A DNA stretch of 35,502 bases from Oscillospiraceae bacterium (GTDB lineage: Bacteria; Bacillota; Clostridia; Oscillospirales; Ruminococcaceae), in NCBI GenBank assembly GCA_009777445.1, contig WRLV01000016.1, positions 1 to 35,502 of the forward strand, written 5' to 3'. Position numbers and translations under genes: made by a program. The stretch's first letter is position 1, and every line of letters begins with the position of its first letter. Shown here one piece after another: positions 24,956-33,969 of this stretch. The notes beneath the pieces are model-generated. The model was not told where the DNA came from, ran no database searches, and saw nothing but the letters and a program-made list of their open reading frames with translations.

Positions 24956-26938
24956 ATGAAACAAACGTTAGGCAAAAAAATTGTGTTGGCGTTTTTTGTT
25001 CCTTTTATAATAATATTCGGGTTGTTGTCCGCGCTTTTCTTTTCGCTGATTTCGTCTTTTTCAGACAGATGGGCACAGCTTGAAATAAACGCCATTGCTG
25101 ATGTTAACACCGCAATTTTGAAGGGCTCTCATACAGACAGTTCGGCACTCAATTTCGAGGGGCTGACCTTCGGTATAACCGAAGAACACGAGTCTGTGGT
25201 GGCGGTGTTTGACTCGGACGGAAAAGTGTTGTACACACCTAATCCTGAATATGCCGATTCGTCAATTGACGATTTGAGCTTCGCGAACATGGGGAGTATA
25301 CGAGGGGCGTTTATGTTCCGCGAGGAGTTACTTCTCCCCGATGAGTTTTGCAGTTTTTCGGGAGAACGCTCAATGGTTATTTTTAAGCCGTTTACGCTTG
25401 CCACCGAAGGCTCGCCGGATTCTGCCACCGGCGGCTCGCCGGTTATTTATGTTTCAATTCCGCTGTCGGTGTTTAGTGCGCGGCTTCTTCCTATTTTTGT
25501 TGCCGGTGGAACGGCTATAATCGTGGTTGCGGTTGCAATTTTGTTTTTGCTGTCTTATGTCATCAGAAAGGTGTCGCGCCCCATGCGGCAACTCACTAAT
25601 GCCGCCGATGCCATATCGCGCGGTGACTATGAAACAGAAATAGGATATTTCTCTGAGGCTGAAGATGAAATAACCGTGTTGTCAAAATCACTTCATCGAA
25701 TGGTAGAGCGGTTTCGTATTCACTCTTTGGAAATGCAACAAGCTCAACGCGAAACCTCAATGGAACTGTTGATTATGGGGTTCGCGAATGCTTCTAATGA
25801 TATGAACAAGGTGTTGGGTGGAATGACCACCATGTTCAGCGAATACTTTCGTGCGGCAAAGACCACCATTGTATACATAGACAAGGGCATTCCCACATCA
25901 TTTTCGTTTAATAACAGCCACAACTCATACAATGAGACGGTGATTGACACACGCTTTGCGCATAAAGAGCAACTTGATGTGGCAGTGCGTGGCAGAAAAA
26001 TCGCTTTCTTGAACACAAACACAATTAAAGCCCAAAACCTATCTTTTCTTGAGCCGACAACCTTGAGCGCGTGCATTGTTCCGTTGAAGGACGACTTGAT
26101 TGTGGGTTATCTTGTTCTTGAAAGCGATTTGAAAGAAAGCATATATGAAGGCGATGAGTTAATTTTAATGTATGTCGGCGAGGTTTTGGGCGAATGGCTT
26201 AAAGCTAAAAGGTGGGAAAAACAAGAAACGCCCGCGGCGACAAGCGAACCGGTGAACAAAACAACGAAACCCATTATCGCCGAGTCGCAAGCACCCGCAC
26301 TTGAACTTCCCTTAGATAAATTAAAGGCTATAGATGGGTTAGATGTTGATGGGGCTCTTAAGGGAATGGGTGGGCTTTATGACGTATATGAAAAATCTGT
26401 CAAACTCACCGTTCGGCTTTTGCCCCAAACAATGGTTAAATTAGACCAATATATTCTCGATGAAAATTGGGAAGGATTCCGCATTGAAGTTCACGGCTTG
26501 AAAGGCGCGTTACGCAATATCGGGGCGGCTCTCTCAACTCATGCGGCGAAGCTTGAAATGGCAGTGCATGAAGAACGGCTTGACTATTGCAAAGAACATT
26601 ACCCCACGTTTAAAGAAGAGGCGTTGAATTTTGCGAAACAATTAGACGAAATATTCGCCGGGCAAAAAGAAAAGAAAAAAGAAAAAATGGATAAGAGCCT
26701 TCTTTTGTCCGCGCTTGAAAGAGCTAAGATTGCGGCTTCGAGGTTTGACGCTACACAGGCGGTTGATGAGTTGAGTGCTGTTTGTGATTTTTGTTTTGAC
26801 TCATCGGTTGCCACCGATGGCTCATCGGCTGACGAGTTGTTAGAAAAAGTTATGTTCTCCCTTGAGGAGTTTGATTGCGATGGCGCATTAACAAATATTA
26901 AGAAATTGGAGGAAATTTTAAGTGAAACACAACAGTAA
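24956..26938 (+). CDS. Membrane sensor with HAMP, GAF-like and HPt domains, no kinase domain
   Basis: 660 residues from ATG 24956 (GGGAGG 4 nt upstream). TM1 ~9-33 and TM2 ~177-203 bound an extracellular Cache-like sensor (VVAVFDSDGKVLYT). A HAMP domain (SRPMRQLTNAADAISRGDYETEI) is followed by a GAF-like domain (~265-415) and an HPt domain with EVHGLKGALRNIGA, whose H513 should carry phosphate. There is no HisKA/HATPase, so phosphate must come from another kinase, most likely the hybrid kinase at 28872. Two in-frame palindromic elements encode EGSPDSATGGSP (bases 25400-25443) and a further one lies at 26801-26830. It overlaps the next gene by 17 nt. Confidence 0.85.
   Translation: MKQTLGKKIVLAFFVPFIIIFGLLSALFFSLISSFSDRWAQLEINAIADVNTAILKGSHTDSSALNFEGLTFGITEEHESVVAVFDSDGKVLYTPNPEYADSSIDDLSFANMGSIRGAFMFREELLLPDEFCSFSGERSMVIFKPFTLATEGSPDSATGGSPVIYVSIPLSVFSARLLPIFVAGGTAIIVVAVAILFLLSYVIRKVSRPMRQLTNAADAISRGDYETEIGYFSEAEDEITVLSKSLHRMVERFRIHSLEMQQAQRETSMELLIMGFANASNDMNKVLGGMTTMFSEYFRAAKTTIVYIDKGIPTSFSFNNSHNSYNETVIDTRFAHKEQLDVAVRGRKIAFLNTNTIKAQNLSFLEPTTLSACIVPLKDDLIVGYLVLESDLKESIYEGDELILMYVGEVLGEWLKAKRWEKQETPAATSEPVNKTTKPIIAESQAPALELPLDKLKAIDGLDVDGALKGMGGLYDVYEKSVKLTVRLLPQTMVKLDQYILDENWEGFRIEVHGLKGALRNIGAALSTHAAKLEMAVHEERLDYCKEHYPTFKEEALNFAKQLDEIFAGQKEKKKEKMDKSLLLSALERAKIAASRFDATQAVDELSAVCDFCFDSSVATDGSSADELLEKVMFSLEEFDCDGALTNIKKLEEILSETQQ
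25400..25443 (+). repeat. Tandem in-frame palindromic coding element (two units, 24-bp period)
   Basis: GCCACCGAAGGCTCGCCGG and GCCACCGGCGGCTCGCCGG lie 24 bp apart in frame. The second forms ACCGGCG-GCT-CGCCGGT (7-bp stem). Both encode T-x-GSP. It lies in the extracellular sensor just before TM2. Confidence 0.75.
26801..26830 (+). repeat. Diverged in-frame palindromic coding element
   Basis: GCCACCGATGGCTCATCGGCT has the same layout as the SATGGSP element, but the stem is now CCGATG-GCT-CATCGG: two base pairs changed from G-C type to A-T type on both sides. Encodes VATDGSSAD near residue 620. Confidence 0.6.
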
Positions 26939-27923
26939 TTCGTATTGTTACAGGGTGAAGGGGTTGTTTGTCCCTTATGCGACTCCCACAAACATTGAAA
27001 CGGACATAAACAATTATGTCAACAAAATTGAGCGGCTTACCGAACGGCTTGAGGACAATTACAACAACTCGAACGCCGATGGCTTTGTTACGGTTCTTGA
27101 AGAAATTCAAGACATGCTGAAGGCGGTCTGCGCAACCGAGTGCGAATCACACGTAATCGCCCTTTTAGATGCCGTGAGAACCCGAAATTTAGCTTATTGC
27201 AAGAAATTTTTGCAACAGTCAATCGCCGACTTTTTGCTTTTGTCGATTGAAATGCAAAAGGTGCAAAATGTGAGAGTTACCCCTACTTATGTTCCCAAGT
27301 ACAACGAAATTGAACGGCATGAAGAATCAGCACGCGCCTTAGCGGCAATTATCAGATTTCTTGATGCAGGGCAAAACAAAAAGGCGCAAGAGCTAATCAC
27401 CAACATGCCTAACAGAGAAGCAGGTTTTGATAAACTGCTTAAACTGTTAGAGAGTAACGATTTAAATGGCGCGGCTAAGTCAGCAAGAGAAATGGAAAGC
27501 AAACACATAGAGCGAATTAATGCCAAACGCGGTCTTGATTCGGGTGGAATGGGTACAACGCCTAAGAATATCTTAGCTGTGGACGACCGCCCCGAAATCT
27601 TGACATCAGTAAGCGCGGCTTTAAGAGGGCATTATAAAGTGTTCTGTGCGCCCGGCGGAAAGCAGGCGTTACAAATCGCCGACCAACATAATATTGACTT
27701 TTTCATTCTCGACATAGACATGCCCGAAATGGACGGCTTTGAGTTAGCAAGAAAACTACGCTCAAATCCCAAATACGGCAAAACACCGCTTGTTTTCCTT
27801 ACGGCGACCTCATCAAAAGAGAGAATTTCAACGGCAATCAGAATAGGCAGCAACGACTTTATAGTAAAACCGGCCCTTAATGTAACGTTGTTGGCTAAGG
27901 CAAAGAGATTTATAGAAAGTTAA
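26922..27923 (+). CDS. Response regulator with C-terminal receiver domain
   Basis: 333 residues from GTG 26922 (GGAGG 9 nt upstream), overlapping the sensor gene. The first ~210 residues are helical with no recognised output domain. The receiver (~215-333) has all key residues: AVDDRPE acids, phosphoacceptor D264 in ILDIDMPEMDG, Thr in VFLTAT and Lys in FIVKPA. With no DNA-binding domain, it probably acts by protein contact or as a phosphate relay or sink between the hybrid kinase and the HPt sensor. Same operon as both; the lipid-kinase homologue begins 7 nt downstream. Confidence 0.85.
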   Translation: MKHNSNSYCYRVKGLFVPYATPTNIETDINNYVNKIERLTERLEDNYNNSNADGFVTVLEEIQDMLKAVCATECESHVIALLDAVRTRNLAYCKKFLQQSIADFLLLSIEMQKVQNVRVTPTYVPKYNEIERHEESARALAAIIRFLDAGQNKKAQELITNMPNREAGFDKLLKLLESNDLNGAAKSAREMESKHIERINAKRGLDSGGMGTTPKNILAVDDRPEILTSVSAALRGHYKVFCAPGGKQALQIADQHNIDFFILDIDMPEMDGFELARKLRSNPKYGKTPLVFLTATSSKERISTAIRIGSNDFIVKPALNVTLLAKAKRFIES

Positions 27924-27930
27924 ATCTTAA

Positions 27931-28869
27931 ATGAAACACCTTTTTATTATAAACCCCGTGGCGCGTAAGGTTAGGGGGAAGCTTGGGGCTTTGACTGAGC
28001 GACTTGACTCTTTCTTCAAAGAATACCCGGCTGTTAACTATCAAGTGCATGTCACCCGTTGGGAGCGTGATGCTTTGGGGGTGATTCGCCGTCATGCCGC
28101 TGAGTCGGCAGAGTTGTTGCGGGTTCACGTGATGGGTGGCAACACAACGGTGTTTGAAGCGATTAACGGTGTCATGGGGCTTCCCAACACGCAGTTGGCG
28201 ATTTATCCGATGGGGGCGCAAAACTCGTTTTTGCGTTATTTCGGCAAAAATAAAATCCACCTGTTTTTATCGTTGAGAAGTCAGGTTTTTTCGCGCACGG
28301 TTCCGATTGATGCCTTTCGTTGCGGCAATAATTACGGCATTTTGCAAGCGACAATAGGCTTAGAAGCGAAAGCCAATTTTAACGGGCTTAAAATTCTTGA
28401 GAAAAGAGCATTGCCCGGTGAATTGGCGTATGCTTTGGGTGCGTTGGGCTTTATATTCAAGAAAGAAGAGTTTGAACATGAATACGCGATTAAGATTGAC
28501 GATGGTGAAGAACGCGCCGCTACATATTCCTCAATAATGGCAAGCAACGCCCCGTGTTCCGGCAAAACATTGGACCCTGCCCCGCTTGCGCAACCCAACA
28601 ACGGGTTTCTTGACTTACAGTTCTTGCGAAATATTACAAGGTTGAATTTAGTTCCCACGTTGTTTAAATATTTATTCAATAAAACGCAGAAAATCCGCCC
28701 ATCTAAAAAATGTTCTTCTGTCTTTGTTTCGTCAACTTCTTCTACCTCACCCTTACTTGTAGGGGTGGACGGGCATATTTTCTATGAAAACAACGTTGAG
28801 TTGCAGGTATTGCCTTATGCGGTTGATTTCGTCCTGCCGCCCGGGGTTAAGCTTTTCGAGGGGAGGTAA
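27931..28869 (+). CDS. Diacylglycerol/lipid kinase family protein with altered active-site motif
   Basis: 312 residues. The N-terminus FIINPVARK and the arrangement of ~60-100 and the C-terminal beta domain match the DAGK_cat/YegS-DgkB lipid kinase fold. The family's catalytic GGDGT motif is here GGNTT (residues 69-73), lacking the conserved Asp, and the PLGTxND motif is PMGAQNS. It may be catalytically dead, or bind a nucleotide differently. It starts 7 nt after the response regulator and ends 2 nt before the hybrid kinase, so it is tightly embedded in a signalling operon, which hints at a regulatory role. AGAAAG lies ~12 nt upstream of ATG 27931. Confidence 0.8.
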   Translation: MKHLFIINPVARKVRGKLGALTERLDSFFKEYPAVNYQVHVTRWERDALGVIRRHAAESAELLRVHVMGGNTTVFEAINGVMGLPNTQLAIYPMGAQNSFLRYFGKNKIHLFLSLRSQVFSRTVPIDAFRCGNNYGILQATIGLEAKANFNGLKILEKRALPGELAYALGALGFIFKKEEFEHEYAIKIDDGEERAATYSSIMASNAPCSGKTLDPAPLAQPNNGFLDLQFLRNITRLNLVPTLFKYLFNKTQKIRPSKKCSSVFVSSTSSTSPLLVGVDGHIFYENNVELQVLPYAVDFVLPPGVKLFEGR

Positions 28870-28871
28870 AA

Positions 28872-30836
28872 ATGTTCGACAGTTCTAATAAAGATTTGGG
28901 GCTTATGTTCAAGGAGTTTTTGAACACCACGCCGGGGTTTGTGGCGGTCATTGATTCAAGGGCAAGGGTTAGATTTATCAGCCGCTCACTGGCAGAGTGG
29001 ATGGGTCTTTCATCGCCGCGCTATGCTGTCAATCGCCCTATTTTAGATTTGTGCAACTCTATTGAGATGAAGATGATGTTTCAAGACACAATGGAATCAC
29101 AAGGCGGCGTAGAAAGATATTTTGAGCTGTTTATCAATGGGAAAATGCACTATCTTATGATGCGCTCTGCTAAAATCGCAGAGAGGGCGGGCGCGCGCAT
29201 ATTTGAGCTGACTGACATAACCCCCATTACAGAAGCGAAAATAGAAGCCGAGATTGCCACTAAGGCGAAAGCCGAATTTTTAGCAAACATGAGCCACGAA
29301 ATAAGAACCCCCATGAACGCCATTATAGGCATGACTGAGTTGCTTATGATGAAGCCTTTAGAGCGCGAACAACTTCATCACGCTGTTTCTGTTAAGAGCG
29401 CTTCTATGGCGTTGCTCAACATAATAAACGATATTTTAGACTTCTCTAAAATCGACTCTCAAAAAATGGAGATTGTTAACGCCCCAACTGACTTTGCCAC
29501 ACTCATCAACGACACGATTAACATGATAAGTGTCAAAACAATGAGTGAAGAAACAGCGTTCATAATAGACATAGCAAATGACATTCCCCCCATAATAAAC
29601 ATCGATGAGTTGCGACTTAAACAAACGCTGATTAACCTTTTAAATAATGCAGTGAAATTCACGCAAAAGGGTTTTGTTTCGTTAGAAGTTTGGGCTGAGA
29701 GATTTGATGGCGAACTTGAATTGCATTTCGTTATAAAAGACACCGGGATTGGGATTAAAGAAAGGGATATGGCGCGGCTGTTCGGAGCTTTCTATCGATT
29801 TGACTCACAAAGAAATAAAAACATAGTGGGGACAGGTTTGGGATTGTCTATTGCGCGTAGTTTCATAGACCTCATGGGCGGCAGAATATCTGTTGAAAGT
29901 GAATACGGCAAAGGCTCAACTTTCTCGTTCTATATACCGTGTGATGGGGCAAACATCGGAAGGCAGAAGCTGCCCCCAAGTCTCACAGAACTCGAAGAAC
30001 CGGGAAAATATAAGGCGTTGGTCTATGAACCCAAAGCCATAAATGCACGCGCCGCCGAAAAAGTTTTTGAGCGGCTCGGTGTTGATTGTGTTGTCTTAGA
30101 AAATTTGAGCGACTTTAAAAAAGCGTTCTCCCCTGCCCCCGATGGTTTTTCTCATGTTTTCTTTGACAAATCAGCCGAGAGAATTATTAACGACTATCTT
30201 CAAAAAAAAGACATGTATACCTTTATGTCGCAAGAAGCCGGCGGTCTTTCTTATTTCGATAAGCTGATTGAAAATAACGCCGAGTATATCTTAGTTAAAG
30301 ACACAAATCAACCCATCACCGCGACTTTCACCGTAAATTATATCAACCGCCCTTTGTTTATCGTCAACATAGCGCGAATTTTAACCGGTGCCGGGCTTCA
30401 AGACACGGTCTCACCCGAAAAAGAGAGCGTGAAGTTAGGGGAGTTCTCAACTAAAGACGTGTGCGTTTTATTGGTGGACGACAATCCCGTGAACTTAATG
30501 GTGGCTGAGGGAATGTTGAACGAGTATGGTATTCGCGTTGTTACCGCCGCCGGCGGCAGTGAGGGGATTGAGCTTGCTTCAAAGAACAATTACGACATTA
30601 TTTTCATGGACCACATGATGCCGGTTGTTGACGGAATTGAAGCAACACAGACAATCCGCTCAATGGGAGGGATTATGCCGATTGTCGCACTTTCGGCGAA
30701 CGCCGTTTCGGGGGCAAGAGAGCTGTTTTTAGAAGCCGGCATGGACGATTTTCTCTCAAAGCCAATCCTAATAAAAGAGCTTCATGACATTCTGCTGAAA
30801 TATATTCCTCGTGGGAAGATAAATAGAGGTGGCTAA
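28872..30836 (+). CDS. Cytoplasmic hybrid sensor histidine kinase (PAS-HisKA-HATPase-pseudoREC-REC)
   Basis: 654 residues without membrane helices; GGGAGG upstream overlaps the preceding stop. A PAS-like domain (~8-125) is followed by HisKA with H142 in [16 protein letters not shown], a HATPase domain ([27 protein letters not shown]), a degenerate receiver (~375-510, lacking the acidic pair: YEP instead of VDD), and an intact receiver with LVDDNPVN, phosphoacceptor D580 in FMDHMMP and Lys in FLSKPI. It can autophosphorylate and pass phosphate to D580, then to the HPt sensor (H513) and the response regulator encoded upstream. Last gene of the operon; it converges with the HigBA pair 22 nt away and no terminator is obvious. 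Confidence 0.92.
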   Translation: MFDSSNKDLGLMFKEFLNTTPGFVAVIDSRARVRFISRSLAEWMGLSSPRYAVNRPILDLCNSIEMKMMFQDTMESQGGVERYFELFINGKMHYLMMRSAKIAERAGARIFELTDITPITEAKIEAEIATKAKAEFLANMSHEIRTPMNAIIGMTELLMMKPLEREQLHHAVSVKSASMALLNIINDILDFSKIDSQKMEIVNAPTDFATLINDTINMISVKTMSEETAFIIDIANDIPPIINIDELRLKQTLINLLNNAVKFTQKGFVSLEVWAERFDGELELHFVIKDTGIGIKERDMARLFGAFYRFDSQRNKNIVGTGLGLSIARSFIDLMGGRISVESEYGKGSTFSFYIPCDGANIGRQKLPPSLTELEEPGKYKALVYEPKAINARAAEKVFERLGVDCVVLENLSDFKKAFSPAPDGFSHVFFDKSAERIINDYLQKKDMYTFMSQEAGGLSYFDKLIENNAEYILVKDTNQPITATFTVNYINRPLFIVNIARILTGAGLQDTVSPEKESVKLGEFSTKDVCVLLVDDNPVNLMVAEGMLNEYGIRVVTAAGGSEGIELASKNNYDIIFMDHMMPVVDGIEATQTIRSMGGIMPIVALSANAVSGARELFLEAGMDDFLSKPILIKELHDILLKYIPRGKINRGG

Positions 30837-30858
30837 ATTATTTCAGAAAACATTTATT

Positions 30859-31155
30859 TTACTTCGCCGTTGGAACAATCTCCAAGGTATAGCCTAACGG
30901 TTTCAGCACCTTGAATAAAGTATCAATCTGCGGAGTTGCCTTCATGCTTTCGAGTCGCGCAACAGCCGACTGGTTAATTCCTGCTTGTTGCGCAAGTTGT
31001 TTTTGAGTTAAGCCTTTGGTTTCTCTTGCTTCAATTAATTTACCAATAAGTGAGACTTCAAAATTAATGCGTTCTTTCTCGTCATCAGTAAGCAAATTCG
31101 GGTCATCCCAAAGGTCATCGAAGGTAGTAAAATTCATATTATTTATTCTTTTCAT
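30859..31155 (-). CDS. XRE/HigA-type antitoxin
   Basis: 98 residues ending in a helix-turn-helix of the XRE type (GLTQKQLAQQAGINQSAVARLES) and a C-terminal strand (YTLEIVPT). The N-terminal ~40 residues are acidic and probably bind the toxin. It follows the toxin gene with a 4-nt overlap (ATGA), the toxin-first order typical of higBA. Likely represses the shared promoter at 31540. Confidence 0.9.
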   Translation of the reverse strand: MKRINNMNFTTFDDLWDDPNLLTDDEKERINFEVSLIGKLIEARETKGLTQKQLAQQAGINQSAVARLESMKATPQIDTLFKVLKPLGYTLEIVPTAK

Positions 31156-31514
31156 GCTTTATTCCTTTCCAAATGGTCGGCTAATAGCCGCTCTGCCTGT
31201 TCAATTTCAAGAAGTGGGGTTTTCTTTGTTGTTTTCACAAAATGATGAAGCAAAACAAATGTTTGAGCTTTCCAATAAAAGAAAAACACACGATGGTCAA
31301 GCGGTCGCAATTCCCACAAATCATTTCTAATGTGCTTGACAGTCGGATAGCCCGCTCTTGTTCCATAAGTTTTCAAAGTTTTTATATAGGCTAAAATTTT
31401 CGTGGCTTGAACTCGCTCATTCTTGCTTGTCAACCCCTTTTCAGCCAATTCATAAATTAAATCTTTAATCGGCTCGTTGCCGTTTTTGTCTTGATAAAAT
31501 ATAACGTCAAACAT
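31152..31514 (-). CDS. RelE/HigB-type toxin (phage-derived Gp49-like)
   Basis: 120 residues of the HigB/Gp49-like RelE superfamily: VIFYQDKNGNEPIKDLIYEL, KHIRNDLWELRPLDHRVFFFYW and HHFVKTTKKTP near the C-terminus, including the basic and aromatic residues used in ribosome-dependent mRNA cleavage. ATG 31514 follows GGAGGGGG and the strong promoter at 31540-31568. The C-terminal codons overlap the antitoxin start. Confidence 0.92.
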   Translation of the reverse strand: MFDVIFYQDKNGNEPIKDLIYELAEKGLTSKNERVQATKILAYIKTLKTYGTRAGYPTVKHIRNDLWELRPLDHRVFFFYWKAQTFVLLHHFVKTTKKTPLLEIEQAERLLADHLERNKA

Positions 31515-31539
31515 AATTATTATACCCCCTCCTGTTCAC

Positions 31540-31576
31540 ATTATATCAAATTCGTAATTAGTTGTCAATGACGAAT
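31540..31576 (-). promoter_or_regulatory. Consensus sigma-A promoter of the higBA pair with flanking inverted repeat
   Basis: On the minus strand, TTGACA (31563-31568), 17-nt spacer, TATAAT (31540-31545): a perfect consensus. An inverted repeat ATTCGT (31550-31555) / ACGAAT (31571-31576) brackets the -35 and is a good candidate operator for the antitoxin. Confidence 0.9.
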
Positions 31577-31617
31577 ATGAACAAATTGTTAATTTTTAAT
31601 TAATTGTTCAAAAAACA

Positions 31618-31646
31618 TTGTAAAAGCACTCAAAATATTGTATAAT
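31618..31646 (+). promoter_or_regulatory. Promoter of the third chemoreceptor
   Basis: TTGTAA (31618-31623), 17-nt spacer, TATAAT (31641-31646), start expected near 31653, ~48 nt before ATG 31701. It is divergent from the higBA promoter. Confidence 0.85.
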
Positions 31647-31700
31647 TAACACAGTCTATGTAGCTTTAAGCAACCTGCATTAAGAAAGGAAATGGCTGTA

Positions 31701-33410
31701 ATGAAAAATTTAAAGGTTTCTCTTAAACTTATAATCAGCTTTCTGATTATCATCGGATTGTGCTTGGTTATAGGCGCTTTTGGTGTATTTGGCACTTCTT
31801 CCATGGACGACTCCCTACATAAGATGTACTACGAACAAACAAGACCGTTAGGTGACATAGGCAAAGCAATTGAGTATAAACAGCGAATTCAAGTTCAACT
31901 TCGTGAACTCGCGCTGTTTGTCGGTGATGCTCAACGACTTTCTCAGATTGAAAACAGAAAAAATGAGGTCACCGCAAATTTCCTCGATTACACTAACAAT
32001 TACAGCGAATCAATCAAAGACGATGAAACAGCGCGAATATTCGATGAGGCTATGGATTTATATCACACCCAGTATTCCCCCGGAATGAACAGGGTTTTGC
32101 AAAACGCAAAACAGGGTGCCTCACGCGAGAGCCTTATCGCCGAAATTGATGCGCTCGCGCCCACATCGGACAGAATAATTGCTAACTTCACCGAGTGTAT
32201 GGACTTGAAGATGGACAGTGCTGAAAAGGCTAATTATGACGGAACTAATTTGTTCAGCACACTTCTTTTCGCCATTATCGCCGTTATTTGCATTTCTATC
32301 GTTATAGCTTTGTGGCTTGCATTTTATATTTCGGGGCTTATCAGCAAACCTTTGCAATTAATTTCACGATTTATGACAAAAGCGGGCAAAACAGGTGCTA
32401 TAGCCCTGTCGCCCGAAGATGCCAAACACATGGAAGAATATAGGAAAATTAAAGATGAAGTTGGTGAATGTATCAACGGCTGCGCTGCATTTGTTCACCA
32501 CATTAATACCATTGCAAGCGAGCTTGAATACGTTGCTAATCGAGATTTAAGCTCAGATGTCGAGGTGCTTTCAGACGAAGACGTAATGGGCTTGGCACTT
32601 CAACATACAGTCAGCAGTCTTAATAATATGTTCGGTGACATTTCAACCGCATCGTCACAGGTTTCTGTGGGCGCAAACGAGGTGGCAACAGGGGCTCACT
32701 CATTGGCGCAAGGCTCAACCGAGCAAGCGGCATCAGTTGAACAGCTTTCGGCATCTGTAAATGAAATATCCGAAAAAACTCGTCACAACGCGCAAATGGC
32801 GGGAGATGCGGCTGAAAAATCGTCAACCATCAGAACCAACGCCGAAAAGGGCAGCCTTCAAATGGACAATATGATGAAGGCGGTTAACGAAATCAACGAG
32901 GCGAGCCAAAACATAAGCAAGATTATCAAAACCATCGACGATATAGCCTTCCAAACCAACATTTTGGCACTCAACGCGGCAGTAGAAGCGGCACGCGCCG
33001 GGCAACACGGAAAGGGCTTTGCCGTGGTGGCGGAAGAGGTTCGCAACTTAGCTTCTAAGTCAGCGCAAGCCGCAAAAGACACCAGTGCCATGATAGAAAG
33101 TTCTGTTGAAAAATCTAATTTGGGATTGGCTTTAGCGACTGAGACAGCGGAGTCTTTAAAGGGAATCGTAGAAGGCGTAAACGTGAGCACAGACATTATT
33201 CAAAAAATCGCCGATTCGTCAGACGAACAAACTTTAGCAGTATCGCAAATAAACATAGGAATAGACCAGGTGTCGCAGGTAATTCAGCAAAGCAGTGCAA
33301 CAGCCGAACAAAGCGCGGCGGCATCACAACAAATGAGCGGACAGGCAACCTTATTGCGTGACTTAGTGCAAGAGTTTAAGCTGAAAGAGAATAAGAAGAT
33401 TATAATCTAA
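31701..33410 (+). CDS. Methyl-accepting chemotaxis protein (4HB-type sensor)
   Basis: 569 residues from ATG 31701; AAGAAAGGA lies 10 nt upstream, while ATG 31692 is too close to it. The N-terminus MKNLKVS is shared with the other two receptors. TM1 ~9-33, TM2 ~188-212 and an intervening four-helix-bundle-like sensor ([22 protein letters not shown]) of unknown ligand. A HAMP linker and MCP signalling domain follow ([24 protein letters not shown]). Its DNA is more diverged from the other two receptors than they are from each other. No CheA, CheW, CheR or CheB gene is nearby. Confidence 0.95.
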   Translation: MKNLKVSLKLIISFLIIIGLCLVIGAFGVFGTSSMDDSLHKMYYEQTRPLGDIGKAIEYKQRIQVQLRELALFVGDAQRLSQIENRKNEVTANFLDYTNNYSESIKDDETARIFDEAMDLYHTQYSPGMNRVLQNAKQGASRESLIAEIDALAPTSDRIIANFTECMDLKMDSAEKANYDGTNLFSTLLFAIIAVICISIVIALWLAFYISGLISKPLQLISRFMTKAGKTGAIALSPEDAKHMEEYRKIKDEVGECINGCAAFVHHINTIASELEYVANRDLSSDVEVLSDEDVMGLALQHTVSSLNNMFGDISTASSQVSVGANEVATGAHSLAQGSTEQAASVEQLSASVNEISEKTRHNAQMAGDAAEKSSTIRTNAEKGSLQMDNMMKAVNEINEASQNISKIIKTIDDIAFQTNILALNAAVEAARAGQHGKGFAVVAEEVRNLASKSAQAAKDTSAMIESSVEKSNLGLALATETAESLKGIVEGVNVSTDIIQKIADSSDEQTLAVSQINIGIDQVSQVIQQSSATAEQSAAASQQMSGQATLLRDLVQEFKLKENKKIII

Positions 33411-33510
33411 CAGTTGACAGTTGAGAGTTGACAGTTATGGTGTCGCCTTACGGCGACGGATTTAAAATTATAGCAATACACCGCCCGGCAGTTTTGTGTT
33501 GGGCGGTGGT
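33411..33510 (+). repeat. Composite repeat copy A: heptamers, GTCGCC hairpin, CACCGCCC hairpin
   Basis: Directly after the chemoreceptor stop: heptamers (33411-33435), junction AGTTATGG, hairpin GTCGCC-TTAC-GGCGAC (33442-33457), GGATTTAAA, then a second hairpin CACCGCCC/GGGCGGTG (33479-33508). It aligns over its full ~100 bp with 33974-34080. There is no T-tract, so its role as terminator for the chemoreceptor is doubtful. Confidence 0.88.
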
Positions 33511-33537
33511 TGAAATTGAGAACAGGGGGTGAGTTTA

Positions 33538-33969
33538 TTGAAAATTTCGACTAAGGGGCGTTACGCGCTGAGAATGTTGCTTGATTTGGCAGAACACAAA
33601 GATAACGGCTTTATTTCGCTCAAAGAAATTGCCGAAAGGCAGAGCATGTCAAAGCAATATTTAGAGCAGATTGTCCCACTGTTGAACACTTCCGACATAT
33701 TGCGCACCAGCCGCGGCAAACAGGGCGGCTATATGCTCGCGAAAGAACCGTCACAATATACAGTCGGGCAAATTCTGCGAATTACAGAGGGCAGTCTCGC
33801 GCCGGTGGCTTGTTTAGAAGATAAAGTCAATCAATGCTCACGCGCGGAAATTTGTAAAACCCTTCATGTCTGGGACGGATTATACAAAACCATCACCGAA
33901 TATCTCGACTCAATCACATTGCAGTCACTTTTAGAAAAACACGATGATATGGGGAATTATACAATCTGA
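33538..33969 (+). CDS. Rrf2 family regulator, IscR-like with three cysteines
   Basis: 143 residues from TTG 33538 (AGGGGGTGA just upstream; GTG 33529 overlaps that site). It has the Rrf2 winged-helix N-terminus (KISTKGRYALRMLLDLA), recognition region SMSKQYLEQI and wing GKQGGYMLA. C92, C100 and C106 correspond to the three Fe-S ligands of IscR-type regulators, so it likely senses iron-sulphur status, redox or cysteine supply. The downstream targets are not in the window; iscS/cysK-type genes are absent next to it. Flanked on both sides by copies of the same composite repeat, it may form a repeat-bounded unit. Confidence 0.92.
   Translation: MKISTKGRYALRMLLDLAEHKDNGFISLKEIAERQSMSKQYLEQIVPLLNTSDILRTSRGKQGGYMLAKEPSQYTVGQILRITEGSLAPVACLEDKVNQCSRAEICKTLHVWDGLYKTITEYLDSITLQSLLEKHDDMGNYTI

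Noticed and set aside
30541-30575. AAGGSEG in the hybrid kinase receiver as a coding element
   Set aside because: This is the normal receiver-domain sequence after the second strand and has no matching hairpin.
33479-33508. Terminator for the third chemoreceptor
   Set aside because: Hairpin is good, but no T-run follows; it is better described as part of the composite repeat.
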